Below, in pieces: positions 1 through 8,254 of a stretch of 64,000 bases of DNA (positions are counted from its first letter, which is position 1; each line of letters starts with the position of its first letter). This DNA comes from Mesorhizobium erdmanii USDA 3471. Lineage in GTDB: Bacteria > Pseudomonadota > Alphaproteobacteria > Rhizobiales > Rhizobiaceae. A program made the translations under genes and the position numbers. The stretch lies in NCBI RefSeq assembly GCF_000472705.1, contig NZ_AXAE01000020.1, forward strand, positions 62,001 to 126,000, read 5' to 3'. Below the pieces are notes generated by a model, which saw only the letters and a program-made list of their open reading frames with translations, was not told the DNA's origin and did not search any database.

Positions 1-876
1 GTCGTCGAGCTCGGGGCGTTCCATGTCGGAGATCGCCCAGTAGGAGAAGGCGCCGTCGCTCCAGTGCACCATCGAGAAGCCACCCGACGAAAGGTCGTCC
101 GGCTGGGTGGTCTTGCCGCCCTGCTGCGGTTCGGCGACCAGCGTGATCAGGTGTTCGCGGTGGCGGTAGACCAGGGCAGGCACTGGCCGGCCTGATATCA
201 CCTCGACCCGGCCGCCGATCAGCGCATAGCCGTCCTGGGCAAGATCGGGCGCCGGCGGCGACACGCCGATGCGGGCGTCGAGCCATGGCTTGACGGTGTG
301 ACGGTCGGACGAGACGATGTCGATCGGGCTTGATGCCAGCAGGCTGCGGCGATGGCCGCTGGCGACCGCCGCGGCAAAGCCGTCATCCACGCCGCTCTGC
401 ATCACCCATTGGGTCGCCCCGCTGGCCAGCACGGCGCTGATCATGATCGACGCGGCCATGGCGCGCCAGTCGAACGAGCCGAAGCGGCGTGCCCTTGGCG
501 ATGTCCGTGTCTGCGCGGGGCGTGTCCCGGCGTCACGCCTCTGGCCGCCGCCGGCGACCGAAATCAATCCCGGTAGAGCAGACGCCGCGCCCCGCTGCGG
601 CCCTGTCGCCTCGGCGGTCGCCTGCTCGTCGGCGCCAGCCATGGCGATCGCCGCGATGCGGGCCCGAAAGGCGTCGCTGACATCGGGACGCGGCAAGCGG
701 CTGACCGCGCCTTGCAAGGCGACAATGCGGGCATGCTCGGCGGCAAGCCGGGGATCGGCGGCGATGCGACGCTCCACGGCAAGGGCGGCCGCCGCATCGA
801 GCTCACCATCAACAAGGGCATGGATCATCAGTCTGATACCTTCGGGATCGTTGGGCAGTCCGTCGTCGTGCGTCAT
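1..876 (-). CDS. anti-sigma factor, membrane-bound (partial, C-terminus beyond window)
   Basis: The frame is open from the ATG at 876 to the window edge, giving 292 codons without a stop, so the C-terminus is missing. The N-terminus has a short acidic start, then a helical stretch (ALVDGELDAAAA, ERRIAADPRLAAEH) typical of the sigma-binding domain of anti-ECF proteins. A hydrophobic segment (about residues 136-155, reading MAASIMISAVLASGATQWVM) is the likely single membrane span, followed by a long periplasmic part. The start overlaps the stop of the sigma gene as ATGA, so the two are translationally coupled. Role inferred: holds the ECF sigma factor inactive at the inner membrane until a signal is sensed outside. 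Which stress it senses is not visible. Confidence 0.85.
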   Translation of the reverse strand, partial: MTHDDGLPNDPEGIRLMIHALVDGELDAAAALAVERRIAADPRLAAEHARIVALQGAVSRLPRPDVSDAFRARIAAIAMAGADEQATAEATGPQRGAASALPGLISVAGGGQRRDAGTRPAQTRTSPRARRFGSFDWRAMAASIMISAVLASGATQWVMQSGVDDGFAAAVASGHRRSLLASSPIDIVSSDRHTVKPWLDARIGVSPPAPDLAQDGYALIGGRVEVISGRPVPALVYRHREHLITLVAEPQQGGKTTQPDDLSSGGFSMVHWSDGAFSYWAISDMERPELDD

Positions 877-1556
877 GACGCTCTCCCCAGTTCAGACGCC
901 AGCAGGCCGCGGGCGCGGGCCAGCCTGGACATCACGGTACCGATCGGCACGGTGAGCATGGCCGATATTTCGCGATAGCTGAGGCCGTTGATATCGCGCA
1001 GCACCAGCGTTTCGCGGAATGGCTGCGGCAGGGCCGCGATCGCCGCCTCCAGTGCCGCTGTGTCGGCCCTGGCGATCAGGCTCGCCTCCGGGCCGTCCTC
1101 GTCCGGCAGGCTGGTGCCGTGTGCCGCCGCCATGTCGTCGAGATCGCCAAGGTCGCCGACGGCCATCATGGCGCGCGGCCGGTTGCGCGCCATCCAGGTG
1201 TAGGAGGTGTTGCGCACGATGGTCAGCAGCCAGGCACGGGCGTTGCCGCCGGCATAGCCTGATATGCCGGCATGCGCCTTGATGCAGGCGTCCTGCACGA
1301 CATCCTCGGCGTCGGCGGCATTGCCGGTCAGCCAGCGGGCGAGCGACAGCGCGTCGCCAAGATGCGGCAGCACCACCTGGTTGAAGCGCTCTGCCAGGGC
1401 CCTTTCGCTCAAAGCAGCACCATGATCGGATACTCCGGGCCGTGCCGCCTCAAGATGCGACGGTGGCCTTGCCTTGCTCGCAGGGGGAAATCCCCCGGAA
1501 GCAGGCAGAGCCGCCTGCCTTGCCGAAACTGAATTCATCTGCGTCACCGGTGTCAA
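873..1556 (-). CDS. ECF-family RNA polymerase sigma factor
   Basis: A 227-residue frame with sigma region 2 (SLARWLTGNAADAEDVVQDA, then NARAWLLTIVRNTSYTW) and region 4 (LPQPFRETLVLRDINGLSYREIS, then PIGTVMSRLARARGLL). This is the standard two-domain ECF architecture that directs RNA polymerase to stress promoters. The first ~48 residues are low-complexity and rich in Ala, Pro and Ser, unlike the family; an in-frame TTG at 1412 would begin the protein at the conserved LSERALAERF, so the true start may be there. It is followed with an ATGA overlap by its anti-sigma factor. Target genes are not shown by the sequence. Confidence 0.9.
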   Translation of the reverse strand: MTPVTQMNSVSARQAALPASGGFPPASKARPPSHLEAARPGVSDHGAALSERALAERFNQVVLPHLGDALSLARWLTGNAADAEDVVQDACIKAHAGISGYAGGNARAWLLTIVRNTSYTWMARNRPRAMMAVGDLGDLDDMAAAHGTSLPDEDGPEASLIARADTAALEAAIAALPQPFRETLVLRDINGLSYREISAMLTVPIGTVMSRLARARGLLASELGRAS

Positions 1557-1748
1557 GCGCTGTGGGAAGAAGGGGCGCTACAAAGGAGAGCCTGACGACG
1601 ATCATGCTCGCCAGCACATGGTGATGGCTGACGCCGCGACTAAAGTCGCTGTCCTTGCAATGATACGGCATGCCGGTCTCCTCAACGCCAATGGTGGCGT
1701 ATGCCGAGGAGACTTGGCGCGGCGCCGGTTTATTCCCGCCGCGCAAAT

Positions 1749-1778
1749 CCAGTTGATCACAGTCGCGTGATCAACTGG
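1749..1778. promoter_or_regulatory. perfect 12-bp inverted repeat, terminator or operator
   Basis: Arms CCAGTTGATCAC (1749-1760) and GTGATCAACTGG (1767-1778) match perfectly around a 6-base loop. It lies just past the end of the minus-strand PLP-enzyme gene, so it could stop that operon's transcript, but only a weak ATTT follows it on the minus strand. A dyad-symmetric protein site is the alternative. Confidence 0.55.
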
Positions 1779-1799
1779 TGTTTTCAGTAGGGTTGGCGC

Positions 1800-3005
1800 T
1801 TAGTCCGGCCAGCGCAAGACGCCGGAAGAATCCTTGCGGGCGGCTTTCATCGCGTCGGCGGGGCGATCCTTAGCGGTCAGTATGGCCCGCAGCTGTTCGG
1901 CGACGATTTCCGCCTCGCCAGGATGAAGGTTGCAGGGATCGAGGAAGAAATGGCCGCGCTCGATCTCGTGGTTGCGCACGATGATCGGCGGCGAGCCAGC
2001 GGCCAGCGCCGAGGTAAGACCAGCGGCACTGAACCGGCTCTCCGGCGAAACGAAGATTTGCAGGCGGTCGAGCGGGTTGGCCGTCGGGTCCGGAATGATT
2101 TTCGCAAAGATGCCCGGCAGCCCCTGCAAGGCGTCCTTCCACAGATTGAGCGCAGCCTCCTCGCGCCGTCGGATGCCGGCGTGGTCGCGCTTCTCCCAGG
2201 CTTCCAGTGCCGCCATGGTGCCTGCGATGCTTTCCTTGCCGACCTTCATGGCGCGGGCGACGCCGCGGTTCTGCAAATAGGCTGATCGCACCAGGTCCTT
2301 GCGGCCGGTGACGATGCCGCTGGTCGGGCCCGAGAGGAATTTGTGGCCGCTGTAGATGACGACGTCGGCGCCGCGCGCAAGGAAACCGCGCAGATCGTAT
2401 TCGGAGGCGGCATCGACGATCACCGGCACGCCTTTGGCGTGGCAGATATCGCAGAATTCTTCCAGGGACAGCATGCCGTATTGCACCGTGTGGTGAGCAA
2501 CGACATAGAGCCCGGCCGCGGTGCGCTCATTGATCGCCTCGCGCACATGATAGTCCTGCGTCACGCTGACCGTGCCTGCGGGAATCACCCTGGCGCCAGC
2601 GACGCGGACGGACTGGTCGATCGGCGCGCCATAATTGACGATGTGGCCGAGCTGGATGACGACCTCCGACTTGAGCTCGCCGGTGTCGTCCGGCAGCCGT
2701 TCGATGGCGAGCAGGTTGTTTCCCGTCATCGCGCCGGCGATCGCCATGGTGATGCCGCTGGCGCAGCAGGCGGTGATGAAGCCGGCTTCGCCGCCGGTGA
2801 GGCGCGCCACGACCGTACTGGCGGCGCGCTGCAAATCGTCCATCTCGACCCATTGCGAGGCCATCTCGGCCATGGCGCTGATCGCCTCGGGAACGATGAT
2901 CGATGCGCCGAGCGCGGTCATGGTGCCGGAGACATTGATGATCGGCCGCAAACCCAGCCGTTCGCGGATGGTGGTGTTGGAACCGGCGGAGGAAGTGGTT
3001 TTCAT
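1800..3005 (-). CDS. SelA/DgaE-like PLP-dependent lyase
   Basis: A 401-residue fold-type I PLP enzyme. The start at 3005 (MKTTSSAG) lies 25 bp after the RidA gene; the frame continues upstream but overlaps RidA, so the short start is preferred. Family signs are the opening [20 protein letters not shown], a small-residue loop ([20 protein letters not shown]), [14 protein letters not shown], and the probable Schiff-base lysine K222 in [14 protein letters not shown]. Relatives include D-glucosaminate-6-phosphate ammonia-lyase and selenocysteine synthase; the missing tRNA-binding N-domain argues against SelA itself. With RidA and an amino-acid importer in the same operon, an alpha,beta-elimination releasing an enamine is the likely reaction. 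The substrate is unknown. Confidence 0.8.
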   Translation of the reverse strand: MKTTSSAGSNTTIRERLGLRPIINVSGTMTALGASIIVPEAISAMAEMASQWVEMDDLQRAASTVVARLTGGEAGFITACCASGITMAIAGAMTGNNLLAIERLPDDTGELKSEVVIQLGHIVNYGAPIDQSVRVAGARVIPAGTVSVTQDYHVREAINERTAAGLYVVAHHTVQYGMLSLEEFCDICHAKGVPVIVDAASEYDLRGFLARGADVVIYSGHKFLSGPTSGIVTGRKDLVRSAYLQNRGVARAMKVGKESIAGTMAALEAWEKRDHAGIRRREEAALNLWKDALQGLPGIFAKIIPDPTANPLDRLQIFVSPESRFSAAGLTSALAAGSPPIIVRNHEIERGHFFLDPCNLHPGEAEIVAEQLRAILTAKDRPADAMKAARKDSSGVLRWPD

Positions 3006-3030
3006 GTGAGCGAATCCCGTGAGTGGCAGG

Positions 3031-3492
3031 TCAGGCGGCGATCTCGACGACCGCTTCGATTTCGACGGTGATGTTGCCGGGCAGCGAGCCGACGCCGATC
3101 GCCGAGCGGGCGTGGCCGCCGATCTTGTCGAAGACATCGGCAAACAAATCCGAGCAACCGTTGACCACTTTCGGGTGGTCGCTGAAGGTCGGCGTCGCGT
3201 TGACGAAGCCGAGCAGCTTGACGACGCGCACGATGCGGCCGAGATCGCCAGCGGCGGCGTGCATCACGGCCAGCAAATTGAGCCCGGTAAGGCGCGCATG
3301 CTCATAGGCCTGCTCGACCGTGACATCCTCGCCGACCTTGCCGGTGCAGAGCGTGCCGTCGGCGCGCAGCGGCCCCTGGCCGGACAGAAAGATCAGCCGG
3401 CCGCTCTCGGCATGGGTGACGAAATTGGCGATGGGCGTCGGCGGTTCGGGCAGCGTCAGGCCGAGTTCGGCGAGCCTGGTGTAAGGCGACAT
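3031..3492 (-). CDS. RidA/YjgF-family enamine/imine deaminase
   Basis: A 153-residue RidA-like protein of the YjgF-like subgroup. Visible are the [12 protein letters not shown] strand-turn, [24 protein letters not shown], and near the C-terminus an arginine in [16 protein letters not shown] followed by [11 protein letters not shown], the region that in RidA binds the carboxylate of the imino acid. RidA proteins hydrolyse reactive enamine or imine intermediates released by PLP enzymes to keto acids and ammonia. Sitting between the transporter ATPase (38 bp gap) and the PLP lyase (25 bp gap) it most likely clears that lyase's product. Confidence 0.88.
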   Translation of the reverse strand: MSPYTRLAELGLTLPEPPTPIANFVTHAESGRLIFLSGQGPLRADGTLCTGKVGEDVTVEQAYEHARLTGLNLLAVMHAAAGDLGRIVRVVKLLGFVNATPTFSDHPKVVNGCSDLFADVFDKIGGHARSAIGVGSLPGNITVEIEAVVEIAA

Positions 3493-3530
3493 GAATGAAG
3501 GCTCCTTGGGACGGCTTTAGTCGTCCAATC

Positions 3531-4325
3531 TCAGAAATGCGAAGCGCGAAAACGCGCCAGGAAGGTGCGGAGACGATCGTTGCTGGTCTCCGCCGCGAGG
3601 ATCTCCTTCGGCGGGCCGACAGCGCTGACGCCGCCATCGGCCATGAAGACAATGCGGCTCGAAGCGTCTCGGGCAAAGGCCATCTCATGCGTCACCATCA
3701 GCATGGTCATGCCGTCTTCGGCAAGGCTGCGCACGACGGCCAGTACTTCGCCCACCAATTCGGGGTCGAGGGCCGAGGTGATCTCGTCGAGCAAAAGGAT
3801 TTTTGGCTCCATCGCCACCGCGCGTGCGATGCCGACGCGCTGCTGCTGGCCGCCGGAGAGCTCGGCTGGCAGGCTGTCGGCCTTGTGGGCGAGGCCGACG
3901 CGGCCGAGCCAGTGTTCGGCCGCCTGGCGTGCCTCGGCCTGGCTCTTGCCTCGCACCTTGGTCAAGCCCAGCATGATGTTGCCGGCTGCCGTCAGATGCG
4001 GAAACAGGTTGAAGCTCTGGAACACCATGCCGGTCTCGGCACGCATCGCGGCCAAGTCGCGCTCGCCGCGGCGCTGGCGTGTTCCGGCTGAGAGGTAGCC
4101 GACCTCCTTGCCGTCGATGCGGATCGAGCCCGAGTCGTAGCTTTCGAGGAAGTTGACGCAGCGCAGCAGCGTGGTCTTGCCACTTCCCGATGGGCCGATG
4201 ACGGTAACCACCTCGCCGCGTTCGACCTGAAGGCTGACGGAACGCAGCACCTCGACGGCGCCGAAGGCCTTGGAAACGTCGCGCACGTCGAGCAGCGCGG
4301 GACCAGCGTTTGAGGTTTCGGACAT
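3531..4325 (-). CDS. polar amino-acid ABC transporter, ATP-binding subunit
   Basis: A 264-residue HisP/GlnQ-type ATPase. Walker A is GPSGSGKT (residues 44-51), the signature is [14 protein letters not shown], Walker B is ILLLDEITSALDPE, and the H-loop is MLMVTHEMAFARD. It is the cytoplasmic motor for the two permeases directly upstream (4 bp gap). A minor oddity is an insertion (YLSAGTRQRRGERDLAAMRAE) before the Q-loop, seen in some HisP-type proteins. Substrate is inferred from the PAAT-type permeases and binding protein as an amino acid or related amino compound. Confidence 0.93.
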   Translation of the reverse strand: MSETSNAGPALLDVRDVSKAFGAVEVLRSVSLQVERGEVVTVIGPSGSGKTTLLRCVNFLESYDSGSIRIDGKEVGYLSAGTRQRRGERDLAAMRAETGMVFQSFNLFPHLTAAGNIMLGLTKVRGKSQAEARQAAEHWLGRVGLAHKADSLPAELSGGQQQRVGIARAVAMEPKILLLDEITSALDPELVGEVLAVVRSLAEDGMTMLMVTHEMAFARDASSRIVFMADGGVSAVGPPKEILAAETSNDRLRTFLARFRASHF

Positions 4326-4329
4326 CGTG

Positions 4330-4980
4330 CTATTCCCGGATGAAAGAAAACCGCCGCTCCAGCCGCCGGCTGGCGAGCGAGAGGGCGTAGTTGACGGCGA
4401 AATAGATGAGCGCGCCGAGGATATAGAGCGGCATCGCCTCGTAGGTGCGGCCGATGACCTGGTTGATGGCCTGCATCAAATCGGTGATGCCGAGCAGCGA
4501 CACCAGCGCGCTGCCCTTGACCGCGTCGGTGACGCCGTTGATCCAGGGCGGCAGGAAGCGCCTGAAGGCCTGCGGAAAGATGACGTAGGTCAACCGCTGG
4601 CGGAAGGTCAGCCCGATCGCCATCGCCGCCTCGGACTGGCCCTTCGGGATCGAAGCGACGGCGCCCCTGAGATATTCGATGACCTGCGCCGTCTTGAACA
4701 GCGTCAGCGCCAGGACGGCGGCCCAGAAGGATGGCAGGTGCAAGCCGATCGCCGGCAGGCCGTAATAGACGAAGAACATCAACACCAGGATCGGAATGCC
4801 GCGAATGGTATCCGAGAAGATGCGCACCGCCCAGCGCAATGGGGCAGGGCCATAGACCAGGCCAACGCCAAGCGTGACGCCGGCGATGAGCGACAGCACC
4901 ACGACCAGAAGCGATACCCAAAGGGTAAGGGCGAAGCCTTGGGCAAGGAACGGCAGGGCGTAGAGGATCTGGCCAACCAT
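4330..4980 (-). CDS. polar amino-acid ABC transporter permease (second)
   Basis: A 216-residue His/Glu/Gln/Arg/opine-type permease with about five membrane spans. The cytoplasmic coupling loop reads YLRGAVASIPKGQSEAAMAIGLTFRQRLTYVIFPQAFRRFLPPWIN, with the EAA-type motif expected for contact with the ATPase. It begins 1 bp after the stop of the other permease gene and ends 4 bp before the ATPase, so it is translated with both. It would pair with the other permease as a heterodimeric channel in the inner membrane. Confidence 0.92.
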   Translation of the reverse strand: MVGQILYALPFLAQGFALTLWVSLLVVVLSLIAGVTLGVGLVYGPAPLRWAVRIFSDTIRGIPILVLMFFVYYGLPAIGLHLPSFWAAVLALTLFKTAQVIEYLRGAVASIPKGQSEAAMAIGLTFRQRLTYVIFPQAFRRFLPPWINGVTDAVKGSALVSLLGITDLMQAINQVIGRTYEAMPLYILGALIYFAVNYALSLASRRLERRFSFIRE

Positions 4981-4981
4981 G

Positions 4982-5647
4982 TCAGCGCGCCGCCCTGAAC
5001 CGGCGCTCGACGAGCCTGAGCCCGAAAAGCAGGATGTAGCCGGTCACCAGGTACATCGCCGTCGTCACCAGATAGACCTCGACGATGCGAAAGGTGTTGA
5101 AGTTGATCCACTGGGCGCCGAAGGTGAGTTCCGGCACCGAGATGACCGAAGCGATCGAGGTGTCCTTGAACAGCGAGATGAAGGTGTTGGAGAGCGCCGG
5201 CAAGGTGATGCGCAGCATCGTCGGCAGGCGCACATGCAGCAGTCTTTGCCAAGGGGTCAGGCCGATCGCCTTGCCGGCATCGAGCTGGCCGCGCGGGACG
5301 GCTTCGAGGCCGGAGCGAAACACCTCGACCAGATAGGCGCCGCTATAGACGGACAGGGTCAGGATGAAAGAGGTCGGCGCGCTGTAAGCCAGGTCGACGA
5401 CGGTCGGCAGGCCGTAGAAGACCAGATAGACCAGCAGGATCAGCGGCACGTTGCGGATGAATTCGACGTAAGCGGCGATGATCGCCCGCACCGTGCGCCC
5501 GGCAGAGACATACCAGACCGCGAGCACCAGGCCGATGACGGTGCCGATGGCGATCGAGATCACGGCAAGCTCGAGGCTGAGCAGCAGGCCGCCCCAGAGC
5601 TTGTCGAAATGCCGCCAGATGAGATTGAAATTCAGGGCATAGCCCAT
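4982..5647 (-). CDS. polar amino-acid ABC transporter permease (first)
   Basis: A 221-residue permease starting at MGYALNFNLIWRHFDKL, the usual N-terminus for this family; an upstream ATG in frame runs through the intergenic hairpin and is rejected. Membrane spans include LLLSLELAVISIAIGTVIGL and PLILLVYLVFYGLPTVV. The coupling loop is FRSGLEAVPRGQLDAGKAIGLTPWQRLLHVRLP. It follows the binding-protein gene after a 90-bp gap holding a strong hairpin, and it is 1 bp from the next permease. Confidence 0.92.
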   Translation of the reverse strand: MGYALNFNLIWRHFDKLWGGLLLSLELAVISIAIGTVIGLVLAVWYVSAGRTVRAIIAAYVEFIRNVPLILLVYLVFYGLPTVVDLAYSAPTSFILTLSVYSGAYLVEVFRSGLEAVPRGQLDAGKAIGLTPWQRLLHVRLPTMLRITLPALSNTFISLFKDTSIASVISVPELTFGAQWINFNTFRIVEVYLVTTAMYLVTGYILLFGLRLVERRFRAAR

Positions 5648-5677
5648 GCATTCGCCTCGGTGTGAAGGGCGTCGTGT

Positions 5678-5716
5678 GGCTTGCGGAAGGGCGGGAATGC
5701 CGCCCTTCCGCAAGCC
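5678..5716 (-). terminator. intercistronic hairpin between binding protein and permease genes
   Basis: Arms 5678-5693 and 5701-5716 are perfect 16-bp complements around a 7-base loop. There is no U-run after it, so it looks like an mRNA-stabilising or attenuating structure rather than a full terminator. Such hairpins after a binding-protein gene are known to raise its expression over the permease genes. Confidence 0.75.
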
Positions 5717-5737
5717 AGGATCAGATGCCAACCAGGA

Positions 5738-6610
5738 TCAGATAACGGGGAATCCGGGGTGGCGGGCCGGCGGCTCCTGGCCGAAATAGTCCTTGAAGGC
5801 GGCATCGTAGAGCGCCGATTCATGACCGAACATGGCGATGGTGAAGGTCTGGTTGACGAAGGTCAGCCAGTCGAGATCGCCTTGCCGCAAGGCCGCGCCG
5901 TAGAGCATCGAATACCAGCTCTTGCCGGCATCGAAATATTTGTCGGGATTGCGCGAGGCGAGCCAGCGCACGGTGGAGAGATCGACTGCGGCTGCGTCGG
6001 CGCGCTTGGATTCCAGCGCCTGCAGCACGTTGGCCTGGGTGTCGATCTGCAGCACCTGCGCCTGCGGCAAGGCGTAGTGGACCGAGCTTTCGGCGTCGAC
6101 ATTCTGCAGGATGGAAATGCGCGTCGCCGAACCGCCGGCGAGCAACTTGTCGAAGGTCTTGTTCTCGGCGGTGGGCAGCGTCAGCAAGGCAACGCCTTCG
6201 ACATAGTAAGGCCTGCTGAAATTGATCAGCTGCGAGCGCTGCGCCGTCATCGTCATGAACTGGATTGTTATGTCGACCTTGTTGGTGGTGACGTTGGGAA
6301 TGCGCTGCGCCGGATCCTGCATGACGAACTCGACCTTGGTCGGATCGTCGAAAAGGCCCTTGGCCAGGATGCGTCCCATGGTGATGTCCATGCCGACCAG
6401 CTCGCCGGCATCGTTCTCGAAATGCCAGGGCGCGTTGGTGCTGCCGGTGCCGACGATCAGCTTGCCGCGGTCGAGCACGGTGCGCAGCAGGCTGTCGGAT
6501 GCGGCCTGGGCGGCTGCCTTCTGGGCATCGACGGTTGCCAGTACGCCGGCGGTGGCCAGTCCCGCCATTCCCAATTTCAGAAAATCACGTCTTCCGGATG
6601 TGTCGTTCAC
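5738..6610 (-). CDS. amino-acid ABC transporter substrate-binding protein, Tat-exported
   Basis: A 290-residue periplasmic binding protein of the SBP_bac_3 family. The N-terminus MNDTSGRRDFLKLGMAGLATAG carries a twin-arginine motif (RRDFLK) and a hydrophobic core ending near AAAQA, so it should leave by the Tat route. Family features include LIVGTGSTNAPWHFENDAGELVGMDITMGRILAKGL and KVDITIQFMTMTAQRSQLINFSRPYYVEG. It is the first gene of the transporter-RidA-lyase operon and faces the IclR regulator across a 129-bp promoter region. Ligand unknown. Confidence 0.93.
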   Translation of the reverse strand: MNDTSGRRDFLKLGMAGLATAGVLATVDAQKAAAQAASDSLLRTVLDRGKLIVGTGSTNAPWHFENDAGELVGMDITMGRILAKGLFDDPTKVEFVMQDPAQRIPNVTTNKVDITIQFMTMTAQRSQLINFSRPYYVEGVALLTLPTAENKTFDKLLAGGSATRISILQNVDAESSVHYALPQAQVLQIDTQANVLQALESKRADAAAVDLSTVRWLASRNPDKYFDAGKSWYSMLYGAALRQGDLDWLTFVNQTFTIAMFGHESALYDAAFKDYFGQEPPARHPGFPVI

Positions 6611-6679
6611 GGCGACCTCCTTTCGTGTTGTGTTCCCCTATGCACAGGCCATACACGCGATGATGACTATAAAAAAATT

Positions 6680-6721
6680 GTCTCTTACAAGAGACGCATG
6701 TATCCTGTACAAGACAGATAC
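6680..6721. promoter_or_regulatory. two tandem dyads in the divergent promoter, probable IclR operator
   Basis: Dyad 1 is GTCTCTT (6680-6686) against AAGAGAC (6689-6695) with a 2-base centre. Dyad 2 is GTAT and CTGT (6700-6708, one bulged C) against ACAG and ATAC (6714-6721). Both share the core TACAAGA. They lie between the binding-protein and IclR starts. An A7 tract (6671-6677) sits beside them. Confidence 0.6.
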
Positions 6722-6739
6722 TAACATCAGGAATCGACA

Positions 6740-7519
6740 ATGCAAGATGGCAATGCCTTGGCCGTTTCGGCCGACGAAAAGACGACGGCCTCGCGCGAAA
6801 AGGGCCTCAACCGGGTGCTTGAGATCCTCGACTTTCTGCACACGACGCAGCGGGCGATCGGCATTGGAGACCTCGCCAAGGGGGTGAACGCTCCGCGCTC
6901 GACGACCTACACGCTGGTGCGGTCGCTGGTCGATGCCGGCCTGCTGGAAATGGCCGGCGACGGCAACCGCGTCTATTTCGGCAAGAAGCTCTATCTCTAT
7001 GGAATGGATTATGTGCGCGGCAACGACCTGCTGCGGCGAGGACGCCAGGAAGTCGACCATCTGTCGCGCGAGACCTCGGAGCTGTGCATGCTGCAGAGCG
7101 GCCGCTATACCATCGTCCATTCCAGCCCCGGCACCAGGCCGTTCCGCATCAGCTCGGCCACCGGCCTGCAGATTCCACTGCCGTGGACCGCATCCGGCCG
7201 GCTGCTGCTGGCAGGGCTGGAGCGGGCAGAGATCGAAGCCATGGTGTCGGATGACGATCTCGTGCTGCCTGACGGGCGCAAGCTCGAACTCGACGATTTC
7301 ATCACCGACATCGCCAAGGCCGGGGTTACCGGCTACTGCGTCACCTCGGGCCTGGTCGATGCCTATACGAAATGTCTTGCCGCGCCTGTGTTTTCAGCGC
7401 CGGGCAAGGTCGAGGCGACGATGTGCCTGGTGGTTCCCATCGACACCTCCGAGGAGCGGACCGGCAGTCTCATCGGCCTGCTGCGCGACCGTGCGGGCAG
7501 GCTTTCGATCGGCGGGTAG
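6740..7519 (+). CDS. IclR-family transcriptional regulator
   Basis: A 259-residue IclR protein: N-terminal winged helix (residues ~20-80, GLNRVLEILDFLHTTQRAIGIGDLAKGVNAPRSTTYTLVRSLVDAGLLE) and a C-terminal effector domain (LPWTASGRLLLAGL, then GLVDAYTKCLAAPVF and ATMCLVVPIDTSEERTGSLIGLLRD). It is divergent from the amino-compound transport operon and very likely controls it, responding to the substrate or a breakdown product. It ends 11 bp before the stop of the convergent DUF465 gene. Confidence 0.93.
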   Translation: MQDGNALAVSADEKTTASREKGLNRVLEILDFLHTTQRAIGIGDLAKGVNAPRSTTYTLVRSLVDAGLLEMAGDGNRVYFGKKLYLYGMDYVRGNDLLRRGRQEVDHLSRETSELCMLQSGRYTIVHSSPGTRPFRISSATGLQIPLPWTASGRLLLAGLERAEIEAMVSDDDLVLPDGRKLELDDFITDIAKAGVTGYCVTSGLVDAYTKCLAAPVFSAPGKVEATMCLVVPIDTSEERTGSLIGLLRDRAGRLSIGG

Positions 7520-7530
7520 GCGCATGACGG

Positions 7531-7734
7531 TTACGCGATGATGTCTGGAATGATCCTGTCTTCCAGCTTCATCAGCCGGTCCTTGAGCGCCAGCTTCTTC
7601 TTTTTCATGCGCTGGATCTGCAGGGGATCGCAGTTGGTGGCGATCATCGCGTTGATGGCGGCGTCGAAATCGGCGTGTTCCTGCTTCAGCCGGGAAAATT
7701 CGAGGCGAATATCGGCCTTTTCCTGATCGGACAT
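7531..7734 (-). CDS. DUF465 (YdcH-like) small protein
   Basis: A 67-residue, highly charged helical protein with the DUF465 core (FSRLKQEHADFDAAINAM, then QIQRMKKKKLALKDRLMKLE). The family is short coiled-coil proteins of unknown role. A paralogue of 57 residues is transcribed in the opposite direction from 7975; both keep a K-rich LALKD(x)3KL motif. Confidence 0.88.
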   Translation of the reverse strand: MSDQEKADIRLEFSRLKQEHADFDAAINAMIATNCDPLQIQRMKKKKLALKDRLMKLEDRIIPDIIA

Positions 7735-7974
7735 TCTCTACCGTCTGCACGTCTGCGGCGCCCAAAACTGGGCCTGGTTGGGCGGGGGCGGCAATTTCTG
7801 CCACCGGCGCGCAGCCAATATCACATTTCACATTGTCGTGGAATGCTACCACGCAGCATTCGACATCGCGATCGGAAGGTGGCAAAGTGTCATCGTGCCG
7901 TCACAGAAACGACCTGCGGTGGACGTGCCTTTGACGGCTGCAATCGAGGAAAACCATGAAAGGGAGAACCAATC

Positions 7975-8148
7975 ATGTCTCTTGCATCCCATCTTGATGA
8001 GTTGCAGCGGAAACACGGCGACATCGAACGCGAGATCGATAACGCGATGAACCACCCGTCGGTGGACGACCTCGAAATCGTGAATCTCAAGCGACGCAAG
8101 CTGGCACTCAAGGACGAGATTGAAAAACTGAGGGCGACCACGCATTGA
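7975..8148 (+). CDS. DUF465 (YdcH-like) small protein, second copy
   Basis: A 57-residue frame from ATG 7975 preceded by AGGGAGAA about 8 bases upstream. It reads MSLASHLDELQRKHGDIERE, then a Pro-Ser turn (NHPSVDDLEI), then LKRRKLALKDEIEKLRATTH. This is a full-length DUF465 helix hairpin, related to the gene at 7531-7734 and divergent from it across a 240-bp gap. Function unknown. Confidence 0.88.
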   Translation: MSLASHLDELQRKHGDIEREIDNAMNHPSVDDLEIVNLKRRKLALKDEIEKLRATTH

Positions 8149-8254
8149 CGCTCGACTGATATAGCCGCTCACCATTTGCGGTCTTCCTTGCCGGCGGCAG
8201 CCGCCGCCGGTGTGATGGTTTTATTACTTCCGACGGACCCTCATAAACATTTGA

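Noticed and set aside
1450..1746. 98-codon minus-strand frame before the ECF sigma gene
   Set aside because: It overlaps the sigma gene in another frame and has no recognisable domain.
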